A stretch of 64,000 bases of DNA from Robbsia andropogonis (lineage in GTDB: Bacteria; Pseudomonadota; Gammaproteobacteria; Burkholderiales; Burkholderiaceae). The DNA lies in contig NZ_LAQU01000003.1 of NCBI RefSeq assembly GCF_000970345.1, forward strand, positions 248,001 to 312,000, given 5' to 3'. Below, in pieces: positions 56,032 to 63,557 of the stretch. The first letter of the stretch is position 1; each line of letters opens with the position of its first letter. The notes below the pieces were generated by a model that had not been told where the DNA came from, did no database searches, and was given only the letters and a program-made list of their open reading frames with translations. Both the position numbers and the translations under genes were made by a program.

Positions 56032-57102
56032 ATGCGCATCGCTCAAATTGCACCGCTCTATGAAGCCGTTCCGCCGAAGTTTTACGGCGGCACCGAACGT
56101 GTCGTGTCCTACCTGACCGAGGCCTTGGTCCAGCAGGGACACGACGTCACCCTGTTCGCGAGCGGGGACTCGCAGACCAGCGCCAAGCACGAGGCGGTCT
56201 GGCCAAAGGCCTTGCGCCTTGATCCGGCGATCCGCGATTCGAATGCGCCGCATGCATTGCTGCTCGAGACAGTACGCCGCCGTGCGCACGAATTCGACGT
56301 GTTGCATTTCCACCTGGACTACGCACCGTTCGCGCTGTTCTCCCAAATGAATGTGCCGTTCGTCACGACGCTGCACGGCCGCCTCGACCTCGTCGAGTTG
56401 CAACCGGTATTCGATGCATTCCCCAAGGCGCCGGTCGTTTCCATTTCAGATTCGCAGCGTGCGCCGTTGCGCGCGAATTGGATGAATACCGTTTATCACG
56501 GTCTGCCCAGCGATCTGTTGACGCCGCGTCAGGACGTCGCGCCGGGCTACCTGGCATTCCTGGGCCGGATTTGCCCGGAAAAGCGTCCGGACACAGCGAT
56601 CAAGATTGCCGCGCAGACGGGCATGAAGTTGAAGATAGCGGCAAAGGTCGACAAGGTTGACCAGGAATATTTCGAACGCGAGATCGAACCGTTGCTGTCG
56701 ACAGCCGATGTCGAATTCATCGGTGAAATCAACGAAGCGCAAAAGCCGGCTTTCCTATCCGGCGCCAAGGCTTTGCTGCTGCCGATCGATTGGCCGGAAC
56801 CGTTCGGCTTGGTCATGATCGAGGCAATGGCATGCGGTACGCCGGTGATCGCGTTCAATCGTGGCTCGGTGCCGGAAGTCATCGATCATGGCGTAACCGG
56901 GTTCATCGTGGAGGATATCTACGGTGCGGTTGCAGCGGTGGATCGTCTGAAGGAACTGCCGCGACGTGCGATCCGTGAGCGTTTCGAAGAACGTTTCACC
57001 GCTGACACCATGGCGAGCAACTACGTCGAGGTCTATGAACGCCTGATCAAGGCGCAGTCGATCCCGGCGCTGGAACAAGTCATCAAGGGTCAAGCCGCTT
57101 AA
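56032..57102 (+). CDS. Glycosyltransferase family 4 (stand-alone)
   Basis: The 356-residue GT-B enzyme has Lys-Phe-Tyr-Gly-Gly-Thr-Glu-Arg-Val at the acceptor loop, Phe-Leu-Gly-Arg-Ile-Cys-Pro-Glu-Lys-Arg-Pro at the domain junction, and Pro-Glu-Pro-Phe-Gly-Leu-Val-Met-Ile-Glu-Ala at the donor site. AGGAG stands 8 bases before the ATG at 56032. No polysaccharide genes flank it; similar stand-alone enzymes in Burkholderiaceae are of unknown sugar specificity. A long stem-loop follows the stop. Confidence 0.88.
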   Translation: MRIAQIAPLYEAVPPKFYGGTERVVSYLTEALVQQGHDVTLFASGDSQTSAKHEAVWPKALRLDPAIRDSNAPHALLLETVRRRAHEFDVLHFHLDYAPFALFSQMNVPFVTTLHGRLDLVELQPVFDAFPKAPVVSISDSQRAPLRANWMNTVYHGLPSDLLTPRQDVAPGYLAFLGRICPEKRPDTAIKIAAQTGMKLKIAAKVDKVDQEYFEREIEPLLSTADVEFIGEINEAQKPAFLSGAKALLLPIDWPEPFGLVMIEAMACGTPVIAFNRGSVPEVIDHGVTGFIVEDIYGAVAAVDRLKELPRRAIRERFEERFTADTMASNYVEVYERLIKAQSIPALEQVIKGQAA

Positions 57103-57110
57103 GCAGGACA

Positions 57111-57160
57111 ACACGTCATGCTGCCTGCCGCGTGATGGCGCGCGACAGGCAGCAACGTGT
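57111..57160 (+). terminator. Long composite hairpin after glycosyltransferase
   Basis: GCTGCCTG (57120-57127) pairs with CAGGCAGC (57146-57153), and outside them ACACGT (57111-57116) pairs with ACGTGT (57155-57160); a few CGCG bases can pair inside. It begins 9 bases after the stop. There is no T-run, so it may stabilise the mRNA end rather than terminate. Confidence 0.5.
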
Positions 57161-57357
57161 CGGGGTCGTAAAGAAGCCAGCATCGTGTTCGAACCGCGCA
57201 CCAAAGGTGGATAGGACGATGTCCAACGCCAGGGGTGCGGTTTCAATAAGATGTTGGCTTTTTTATTGCCCTCCGTCATGCGCACGTTGTGTGGTCGCAG
57301 GCGGCGACGCTGGCCTGTAAGCGTGCAAGCCGAGTCGCTGTCCGCCTTACGTCACGC

Positions 57358-57801
57358 TCAGCCGTTTTCGAGCATCCGCGTCAGCAGCCCTTCGAGCTGG
57401 GTCGCTTCTTCCTTCGAGAAACCTTGCAGCAGTTCGTTGTACACGCCAACGATCAACGGCAGGATCTCCGGGAACAGCGCCCGGCCGCGGTCCGTCAATT
57501 CCAGGCTGACCGACCGCCGATCATCGGTACTGCGCGTCCTGCGCACAATATCTTTCTTTTCGAGACGATCGATCAGGCGGGTCATCGCACCTGGATCGTA
57601 ATCAAGTAACCGGGACAGCTCGGCTGGCGTCGACGCGGTACCCTCGGCCAACGTCACGACGACGCCCCATTGCGCGGCAGTGAGGTCCAGCGCCTCCAGA
57701 CGCTCGCTTACGCGCTCGAGCAACAAATGCCGCACACGCGTCAGCAATCGCCCGACCGCGCGCTTGTAATCGAAATTCTCGACGGAATAGATGTCTGTCA
57801 T
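57358..57801 (-). CDS. MarR-family transcriptional regulator
   Basis: The 147-residue winged-helix regulator has Leu-Thr-Ala-Ala-Gln-Trp-Gly-Val-Val (helix), Ser-Arg-Leu-Leu-Asp-Tyr-Asp-Pro-Gly-Ala-Met-Thr-Arg-Leu (recognition helix) and Arg-Ser-Thr-Asp-Asp-Arg-Arg-Ser (wing). AAGG stands 5 bases before the ATG at 57801; two in-frame ATGs at 57855 and 57864 would extend it. It probably responds to phenolic ligands. Its target is likely its own promoter; no transporter gene is adjacent. Confidence 0.88.
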   Translation of the reverse strand: MTDIYSVENFDYKRAVGRLLTRVRHLLLERVSERLEALDLTAAQWGVVVTLAEGTASTPAELSRLLDYDPGAMTRLIDRLEKKDIVRRTRSTDDRRSVSLELTDRGRALFPEILPLIVGVYNELLQGFSKEEATQLEGLLTRMLENG

Positions 57802-58267
57802 AAGAGCCTTGAACACGCTGGACGGAGTGGACGGTAAGCTGATTTTTATTGCCATGTCGTTCATTGTCAATGACAAAGGTTGATCACCCGCCTATTTCCG
57901 CAAAGCAGTGCAGACAGATCAAATGGTCTGGTGTGCAAAACTGACAGTTTTTTGAAAGCTTTTCCGATTGCACCACTTTGCACTGGCGATGCCCAACAAA
58001 TTGTGCTGGTGCCCCGGCTGCGACATGCGACGCCTCGCCTGCTACGACGGCATCGAACAGTAAGTATCCGAGCGATCGTTCGATTACGACGCACGAGACT
58101 GGCTGACATGCAGATGCGCTAGCGCCCAATCCATCGGCCGGAATGACGTCGAACCAATGCATGGAAGGTAAACACATGCGTTACAAAGCGTAAGAAAGCA
58201 GAATCTGGCATCGTCTTACATGCAGGTTGTGATGACCGGCCGACAGACCAGAACAAAAAGGTAGGTA
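57802..58267. other. Divergent promoter region (MarR / proline-rich gene)
   Basis: No gene is supported. The region should contain the promoters of the MarR regulator and of the + strand proline-rich gene, and MarR operators if autoregulated. A GGTAGG site stands just before the + strand start at 58268. I see no strong palindrome that would mark the operator. Confidence 0.45.
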
Positions 58268-58591
58268 ATGATGAAGAACGACCTGGCCGCTTCGGCGGCC
58301 GCCACACTATCCAGAGGCGCGGCCCGCGGCGTCTGGCATGCATTCGGGAAGTCGCTGGCCGTCGTCGCATTGGCGGTCGTCGGCTTGACCGCATTCCATG
58401 CCGAGGCTGCCCCGGTGAATATCGGCATCAATGTGGGAACACCCGGCTATGTAGGCGGCCCCCCGCCGCCGCCGCCACCACCACCGCGTCGTTACCGTCG
58501 TCGGCATTGGCACCGTCCTCCCCCTCCGCCGCCACCGCCGCCGCATCGTTACCGGCACCGTGGTCCGCCGCCGCCGGGCTGGAACCGCTAA
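58268..58591 (+). CDS. Small secreted proline-rich protein
   Basis: The 107-residue protein has a signal peptide (hydrophobic core about 30-42, ending Ala-Glu-Ala-Ala) and a mature part with Val-Asn-Ile-Gly-Ile-Asn-Val-Gly. Two polyproline runs of about nine residues each follow, separated by Arg/Tyr/His-rich stretches (His-Trp-His-Arg, Tyr-Arg-His-Arg). No domain recognised beyond low-complexity secretory proteins common in Burkholderiaceae. It ends 6 bp before the convergent kinase gene. Confidence 0.65.
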   Translation: MMKNDLAASAAATLSRGAARGVWHAFGKSLAVVALAVVGLTAFHAEAAPVNIGINVGTPGYVGGPPPPPPPPPRRYRRRHWHRPPPPPPPPPHRYRHRGPPPPGWNR

Positions 58592-58597
58592 AGCACC

Positions 58598-59956
58598 TCA
58601 GGGCTGCTTGATCCAGCCTTGGGCCATCCGCAGCGCACCCGTAGCGGCATCGCCGACCGCGGGACGGAGCCGCGACCGATGACGGCTGGCCAGCGCATCC
58701 GCCAGCCAAGGAGCAACACTCCCCGCCAGCACCACCGGTAGCGTCATGCCCGGGTCAAGCGCATCGATCATGGCATCGACGTCAGCCGCGGCACGCATGC
58801 GAAGCGCCCGAACCGTCGGATGGTCCGGAAAGTCCACCAGCACCCGCATCAGGGACGCGTAATCGGTCTGATTCGCCGACGTCAGCCACGCTTGCAAACG
58901 GTCCCGCCCGCTCGCCAAGCCTGACGTGCCATGCGACGGCGCGTCCGCGTTCGGATCATTGGCCGCTGAGTGATGCGCCGGGCCGGCCTCAACTTTTGCG
59001 ATAGGAGAGGCATCGGCATGGCACGGCGCGGCCGCAACGTTTCCAGTGCGCTCTGGCAACCCCATGGCGTCGATCAACGCCCGCGCCAACGCGTCGATCG
59101 GCACGCGGCCGTCGAGCGCCCGCTGCGCATAGCCTGCCGCCTGAAGGCCGAACCACGCGCCGCTCGCCTCATCACCCGCCGGAAAACCGAAGCCACCCAC
59201 GGTACGCCAACCGTGTTCCGCGTCCATCGCACAACCGATGCTACCGGTCCCCAATGCAATCACGACACCGGCGATGATTTCGTCTTGCGCGTTGTCGTGC
59301 GCCCGTGTCGGCGCCTCGGCGCGACTCCGTGCCCGCCCACGGCCCTCTTGGCCGGGTTGCTTTCCAGATTCGCGACCCATCGTGCCATCGATCTTCGTTG
59401 TGTCAAGCGCATCGCCCCCGCCGCTGAGCGCGCCGACCCAGGTCGTGAACGCGTCACTGAATACCGACAACCCTCGTAACGGCGGCGCACTGGCGATAAA
59501 CGCATCGCGCCAAGGCGCATGGTTGTCCCCCGCCAGACCACACGCCATGACGCAATCAGGCCACTGCCACGTAATCCCTGCGGTAGAGAAAGCGTCCGTA
59601 CAGGCGCGCGTGATGGCGTCCCAGGCACGTTCGATACCAAGGCCAAGGCCAGAAGGACCGGCCGCACCGCGTAATGGCCAGGCAAGACCCACAGGCAGAT
59701 CATATTGATCAACAACGCCTTTGCTGACGGGCACTCCGCCAGACACATCGGTCGGATGCGGGCTCACAAACGATCGCGCCGTGCCGGCCGGGGTCGCAGA
59801 TGGCGCATACGGCGCGATCAGCACGCGCGTGCCGGAACCGCCACCATCCACACCGATGCAAAACCGTGCGGTCGCGTTCGCCACCGGTAAGCCGGATGGC
59901 CCGACGGACGAGACCGGGAGCACGGTCCCGCCGGACGCCCTGTAGTCGTTCGACAT
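58598..59956 (-). CDS. BadF/BadG-type ATPase, N-acetylglucosamine kinase-like
   Basis: The 452-residue actin-fold kinase has Ile-Gly-Val-Asp-Gly-Gly-Gly-Ser-Gly-Thr near residue 34 and Ala-Leu-Gly-Thr-Gly-Ser-Ile-Gly-Cys near 234. Gly-Gly-Phe-Gly-Phe-Pro-Ala-Gly-Asp-Glu-Ala-Ser-Gly-Ala-Trp-Phe-Gly near 254-270 is the BadF/BadG hallmark, shared with GlcNAc kinases. It is about 150 residues longer than usual because of low-complexity insertions at about 61-100, 178-228 (Arg/Gly/Ala-rich) and 305-350. It may phosphorylate an amino sugar, which would fit a GntR regulator 3 kb away. Upstream ATG 59989 is an alternative start. Confidence 0.8.
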   Translation of the reverse strand: MSNDYRASGGTVLPVSSVGPSGLPVANATARFCIGVDGGGSGTRVLIAPYAPSATPAGTARSFVSPHPTDVSGGVPVSKGVVDQYDLPVGLAWPLRGAAGPSGLGLGIERAWDAITRACTDAFSTAGITWQWPDCVMACGLAGDNHAPWRDAFIASAPPLRGLSVFSDAFTTWVGALSGGGDALDTTKIDGTMGRESGKQPGQEGRGRARSRAEAPTRAHDNAQDEIIAGVVIALGTGSIGCAMDAEHGWRTVGGFGFPAGDEASGAWFGLQAAGYAQRALDGRVPIDALARALIDAMGLPERTGNVAAAPCHADASPIAKVEAGPAHHSAANDPNADAPSHGTSGLASGRDRLQAWLTSANQTDYASLMRVLVDFPDHPTVRALRMRAAADVDAMIDALDPGMTLPVVLAGSVAPWLADALASRHRSRLRPAVGDAATGALRMAQGWIKQP

Positions 59957-60107
59957 AGGTGATCCAGAGAAATGAAAAGACAATGGCATGCGGCTTGCAT
60001 GACGGGAATGCCATCACCGGCTTACCGCGTGGCGGATTGTTTCGATAACACCAAGCTGGCCATGCCGCATCCGCGACATGGAAGGTTCGATCAGGGGAGT
60101 GCTTTAA

Positions 60108-60542
60108 ATGAAGAAGACATTATCGGTCGCCGCATTCATTGCCGCAGCATGTGCCGTGGTCTCGACCGCTTCAGTTGCACAGAACATGCCACCACAGGAC
60201 GCCGGGCCCGACCACCATGCGCCCGGCATGCGGTCCTCGCAGCCGGATCGTGGCGGCCCAGGCGCACGCCCGGAAATGCACCGGCCGCCGATGGCGCGCC
60301 CTGGCGGTCCGGGACCCGTCGATGCACGCGGTCCGGGACCCGCACCGATGGATGGCGGATGGCGCGAACGCGGGCGCCCACTGCCCCGCGAATATCGAGA
60401 TCGTCAGTACGTCATCGACAATTATCGCGAGTATCAATTGCAACCGCCACCACGCGGTTACCATTGGGTCGGGGTGAACGGTGACTACTTGCTGGTTGCC
60501 ATCGGTTCAGGCGTCATCCGGGACATCATCACAGGCCGTTGA
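60108..60542 (+). CDS. RcnB-family periplasmic protein
   Basis: The 144-residue protein has a signal peptide (about 1-24) and a Gly/Pro/Arg/His-rich middle. Its conserved C-terminal RcnB-type segment is Asp-Asn-Tyr-Arg-Glu-Tyr-Gln-Leu-Gln-Pro-Pro-Pro-Arg-Gly-Tyr-His-Trp-Val with Asp-Tyr-Leu-Leu-Val-Ala-Ile. RcnB in E. coli acts in nickel/cobalt homeostasis; many homologues have unknown roles. A GGGAG site precedes the ATG. Its 3' end overlaps the 3' end of convergent nuoM by 14 bp. Confidence 0.82.
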   Translation: MKKTLSVAAFIAAACAVVSTASVAQNMPPQDAGPDHHAPGMRSSQPDRGGPGARPEMHRPPMARPGGPGPVDARGPGPAPMDGGWRERGRPLPREYRDRQYVIDNYREYQLQPPPRGYHWVGVNGDYLLVAIGSGVIRDIITGR

Positions 60543-62112
60543 CCCGCGACGTGCCACTGTCGGCGATGCTGCGCGGCAGGGCACGCGTGACATCGTCGCG
60601 CTGTGCCGCGACCTGCGCCGCCGCCGGCTCAGCCGATGCCACCGCGATCTTCGATCGCGTTGCCTGCGCCAGCACAATGGCGGTGGACGGGTCGATCCCC
60701 TTCGTGAACGGATGCGGATACACACCGATCACCATCACGACCAACGCCATCGCGCCGAGCACGGTCATTTCACGCAAGCCCAGGTCCTTGAGTTTTGCAA
60801 CGCGCTCGTTCGCCACCGGTCCGAAGATGATGCGCTTGTACATCCATAGCGTGTAGGCGGCGCTCAACACCATCGTCGATGCCGCGCCCACTCCGATCCA
60901 GAAGTTGTACTTGATCGCGCCCATGATGACCATGAACTCGCCGACAAAACCGGACGTGCCCGGCAAACCGACGTTTGCCATCGTGAACACCATCATGAAA
61001 ACGGCGAAGCGCGGCATGGTATTGATCACACCGCCATAAGCCGTCATCGACTGCGTCTGCATCCGATCGCTCAGCACCCCCATGCAGAGGAACATCGCCC
61101 CCGAGACAAAACCATACGAGATCAACTGGACGATCGCCCCAACCACGCCGATCTGGCTGAATATGAACAGGCCAAGCGTGACGAGACCCATATGGGCGAC
61201 CGACGAATAGGCAATGACCTTGCTCATGTCGGTCTGTGCCAGCGCGACCAGGCTGGCGTAGACCACGGCGATCAGCGACAGCGCGATCAGCAGTGGGGCG
61301 AAGAAGTGGCTGGCATCCGGGGTGATCGGCAGTGAAAAGCGCAAGAAGCCGTAGGCACCGAGCTTCAGCACGCTCATCATCACTGAGGCGCCAATCGGCG
61401 CTTCCATATGCGCGTCGGGCAGCCAGGTATGAACCGGCCACATCGGGACCTTGACCGCAAACGCCGCGAAGAAGGCCAGGAATATCCAGATTTGCTGCGA
61501 CAGCGTCAACGGCATCGAGAACCAAGTCGCCATATCGAAGCTATGCGACACGTGATACAGATAGATCAGCGCGACCAGCATCGTCAGCGAGCCGATCAAC
61601 GAGAAGAAGAAGAACTTGACCGCCGCATACACCCGGTTGGCACCACCCCAGCCGCCAATCAACAGATAGAACGGCACCAGTGTGGCCTCGAAGAACACAA
61701 AGAACAGCAGACCATCCTGCGAGGTAAATACCCCGATCAGGAAACCGGATAGCAGCAGGAATGCCGACAGGTATTGCGGCACTCGGATTTTCGACCGCCA
61801 GGAAGCCAGCACGATCACCACGGTCGTGAACGCGGTCAGCACCACCAGCCACAGAGAGATGCCGTCGATACCCAGGTGGTAGGTGCTATGCAACGCCGGC
61901 AGCCAGTTGGCCTGCTCGACGAATTGCTCGGCGCCGGACGTGGCGTCATAACCGAACACGAGCGGGACGGTCAGCAGCAACCCCAGGATCGCACCGGTCA
62001 GCGCCAGCCAGCGCGCTGGCGCCGGCCGCTTCGATGAGCCGACACACAGAATGGCGATGCCGAAAACGATGGGGACCCAGATGGCCAGGCTAAGCAGCGG
62101 AAATGATTGCAT
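60529..62112 (-). CDS. nuoM: NADH-quinone oxidoreductase subunit M
   Basis: The 527-residue antiporter-like subunit has about 14 membrane helices. The NuoM residues expected for proton pumping are visible: Glu in Phe-Glu-Ala-Thr-Leu-Val-Pro, Lys in Val-Lys-Val-Pro-Met-Trp-Pro-Val-His, Lys in Lys-Leu-Gly-Ala-Tyr-Gly-Phe, and a Glu in Val-Gly-Glu-Phe. It pumps protons in complex I of the inner membrane. The last 40 residues are Ala/Arg/Ser-rich, longer than usual. Unusually, no nuoL precedes it and no nuoN follows, so it stands outside its operon. The gene overlaps the RcnB-like gene tail to tail. Confidence 0.9.
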   Translation of the reverse strand: MQSFPLLSLAIWVPIVFGIAILCVGSSKRPAPARWLALTGAILGLLLTVPLVFGYDATSGAEQFVEQANWLPALHSTYHLGIDGISLWLVVLTAFTTVVIVLASWRSKIRVPQYLSAFLLLSGFLIGVFTSQDGLLFFVFFEATLVPFYLLIGGWGGANRVYAAVKFFFFSLIGSLTMLVALIYLYHVSHSFDMATWFSMPLTLSQQIWIFLAFFAAFAVKVPMWPVHTWLPDAHMEAPIGASVMMSVLKLGAYGFLRFSLPITPDASHFFAPLLIALSLIAVVYASLVALAQTDMSKVIAYSSVAHMGLVTLGLFIFSQIGVVGAIVQLISYGFVSGAMFLCMGVLSDRMQTQSMTAYGGVINTMPRFAVFMMVFTMANVGLPGTSGFVGEFMVIMGAIKYNFWIGVGAASTMVLSAAYTLWMYKRIIFGPVANERVAKLKDLGLREMTVLGAMALVVMVIGVYPHPFTKGIDPSTAIVLAQATRSKIAVASAEPAAAQVAAQRDDVTRALPRSIADSGTSRVNGL

Positions 62113-62225
62113 TGATCAACGAATTCGTTTTTAGCGCGGTGGGACGGTGGACGCTGGCAATGTGCGCGCTTGTCGGACATCGAGCAGGCGCCCGGTGTTA
62201 GACAGGAGCACGTCCCGCGTCGGCG

Positions 62226-62510
62226 TCAGGGCGCGTTCTGTGGCGCGCAAGCGACGCGCGCAGGCGTTCCCCGGGGCGCACCCGAAAACTGCGCCCAATT
62301 GTCGCAGCGAAACCTTGGCACCGCAATCGTTACCGCATCCACTCTCGCCGACGGCGCTGTATTTGGGTAAACGAGCATAACCGGTTCACCTTTTTTTTGC
62401 AGCACAAGCCCTTGGGCCGACAATACATTTTCAGACAACGGTGCCCATGCCGCTGCGTTTTCGCCGCGCCGGACAATAGTCCATTGCGCGAAATGGTACA
62501 AAGCATCCAC
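62226..62510 (-). CDS. Doubtful small ORF upstream of nuoM
   Basis: A 94-residue frame with GTG start carries Leu-Ser-Glu-Asn-Val-Leu-Ser-Ala-Gln-Gly-Leu-Val-Leu-Gln-Lys-Lys-Gly-Glu. It has no ribosome-binding site and no recognised family. It ends 113 bp before nuoM on the same strand. Confidence 0.25.
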   Translation of the reverse strand: MDALYHFAQWTIVRRGENAAAWAPLSENVLSAQGLVLQKKGEPVMLVYPNTAPSARVDAVTIAVPRFRCDNWAQFSGAPRGTPARVACAPQNAP

Positions 62511-62606
62511 GTTTTTTTATTGAATGGTGCGCGTATTCACACGGTTTTGACATCGATGTGATGGGGACGCGATTGGTAATTGCCCATTCGTATTGTTCTC
62601 ATATAC

Positions 62607-62642
62607 GATTTATCGGCAGGCCAAGATTTATCGGCAGGCCAA
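62607..62642 (+). repeat. Perfect 18-bp tandem duplication
   Basis: GATTTATCGGCAGGCCAA occurs twice head to tail (62607-62624 and 62625-62642). It lies 94 bp before the preferred GntR start. If the longer TTG-started frame is used, it encodes a duplicated Asp-Leu-Ser-Ala-Gly-Gln. Confidence 0.95.
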
Positions 62643-62735
62643 GACGGTACGCCGCCCGTGGACCCGAACTCGCCGGTCGAATTGATGATTAGAAAAATAC
62701 CTTTCCCCCTTCAGTCCGGCTTTTCCGCTTCAAGC

Positions 62736-63545
62736 ATGACCGATGACGGCATGTCGGGTGGCGACGGCGGTGGCTCGGGCGTGCCCGGTCAGCCGCCCGG
62801 TGTCCTGGCAGCCTCGTCCGGCTCCCATGCGCATTTGCCGCTTTACGCACAGATTCAACGCTTTATTCGCGGCGAGATAGCGAGTGGCCGCTTGAAAGAG
62901 GGCGACCAGATCCCCACCGAGGCCGCGTTATGCGAGCAGTTCAAGGCCGCACGCGCCACAGTCGCGCGTGCGGTGCAGCAGTTGGCCCTCGAAGGGTTGA
63001 TCGTGCGCCGTGCGGGGAGCGGCAGTTTTGTCTCGATGCGCTCGATCAGTGCGCCACTGCAGTTGACGGAGGTGTCGTCGTTCGAGGATAAGCTGGCGCT
63101 GGAAGGTGCCAGCGTCAGTTATGAGGTACTGGGCTTCGTCACCCGCGCGGCGGGTGAGGAGCATGGCGCCCTGCTTAAATTGGATGCAACGGAGCGCGTG
63201 TTCGAATTGCGCCGCCTGCGCGTCATCGGCGATCAGCGGGCCAGCTTGGAGATCCGGATCATTCCCCCCGCCATTGGCGGTGCGATCACCGTGGAAATGC
63301 TGCATAGCCGGTCGATTCACCGGATTCTCGATGAACTGGGATCACCGGTCCGCCAAGTGGTGGGCAAGATCCGCGCATCCACTGCCACCCCGGACCTGGC
63401 CGCCCAGCTCGACGTGGCCCCGGGCAGCGCGCTGCTGATCCGCGATTACACATTGCGTGACGGCGCCGGGCGACCGCTGATCAGCGGCGAGTCCTATTAC
63501 CGCGCCGAATTCCATATCGACTACATCGTCCAGCAGATCGCCTGA
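62736..63545 (+). CDS. GntR/HutC-family regulator with UTRA domain
   Basis: The 269-residue regulator has a winged helix (Pro-Leu-Tyr-Ala-Gln-Ile, Gly-Asp-Gln-Ile-Pro-Thr-Glu, Ala-Thr-Val-Ala-Arg-Ala-Val) from about residue 33 and a C-terminal UTRA ligand domain (about 105-265) ending in Ser-Tyr-Tyr-Arg-Ala-Glu-Phe. UTRA ligands are often sugar phosphates such as GlcNAc-6-P. ATG 62736 is the best domain-proximal start, with longer options at 62685 (ATG) and 62580 (TTG). Its target may include the kinase at 58.6 kb, but no operator is seen. Confidence 0.85.
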   Translation: MTDDGMSGGDGGGSGVPGQPPGVLAASSGSHAHLPLYAQIQRFIRGEIASGRLKEGDQIPTEAALCEQFKAARATVARAVQQLALEGLIVRRAGSGSFVSMRSISAPLQLTEVSSFEDKLALEGASVSYEVLGFVTRAAGEEHGALLKLDATERVFELRRLRVIGDQRASLEIRIIPPAIGGAITVEMLHSRSIHRILDELGSPVRQVVGKIRASTATPDLAAQLDVAPGSALLIRDYTLRDGAGRPLISGESYYRAEFHIDYIVQQIA

Positions 63546-63557
63546 GGCGGATCGGCG

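Larger units (their letters stand above)
62113..62735. other. Intergenic between nuoM and GntR gene
   Basis: Nothing is firmly supported here. A 94-residue - strand frame (62226-62510) with a GTG start looks somewhat protein-like but has no ribosome-binding site. A nuoL end would be expected before nuoM, but none is seen. The frame of the GntR gene is open from 62580 and includes an 18-bp tandem repeat. Confidence 0.45.

Noticed and set aside
62607-62642. Possible phage or IS attachment site
   Set aside because: Head-to-tail 18-bp duplication without mobile genes on either side; better explained by slippage.
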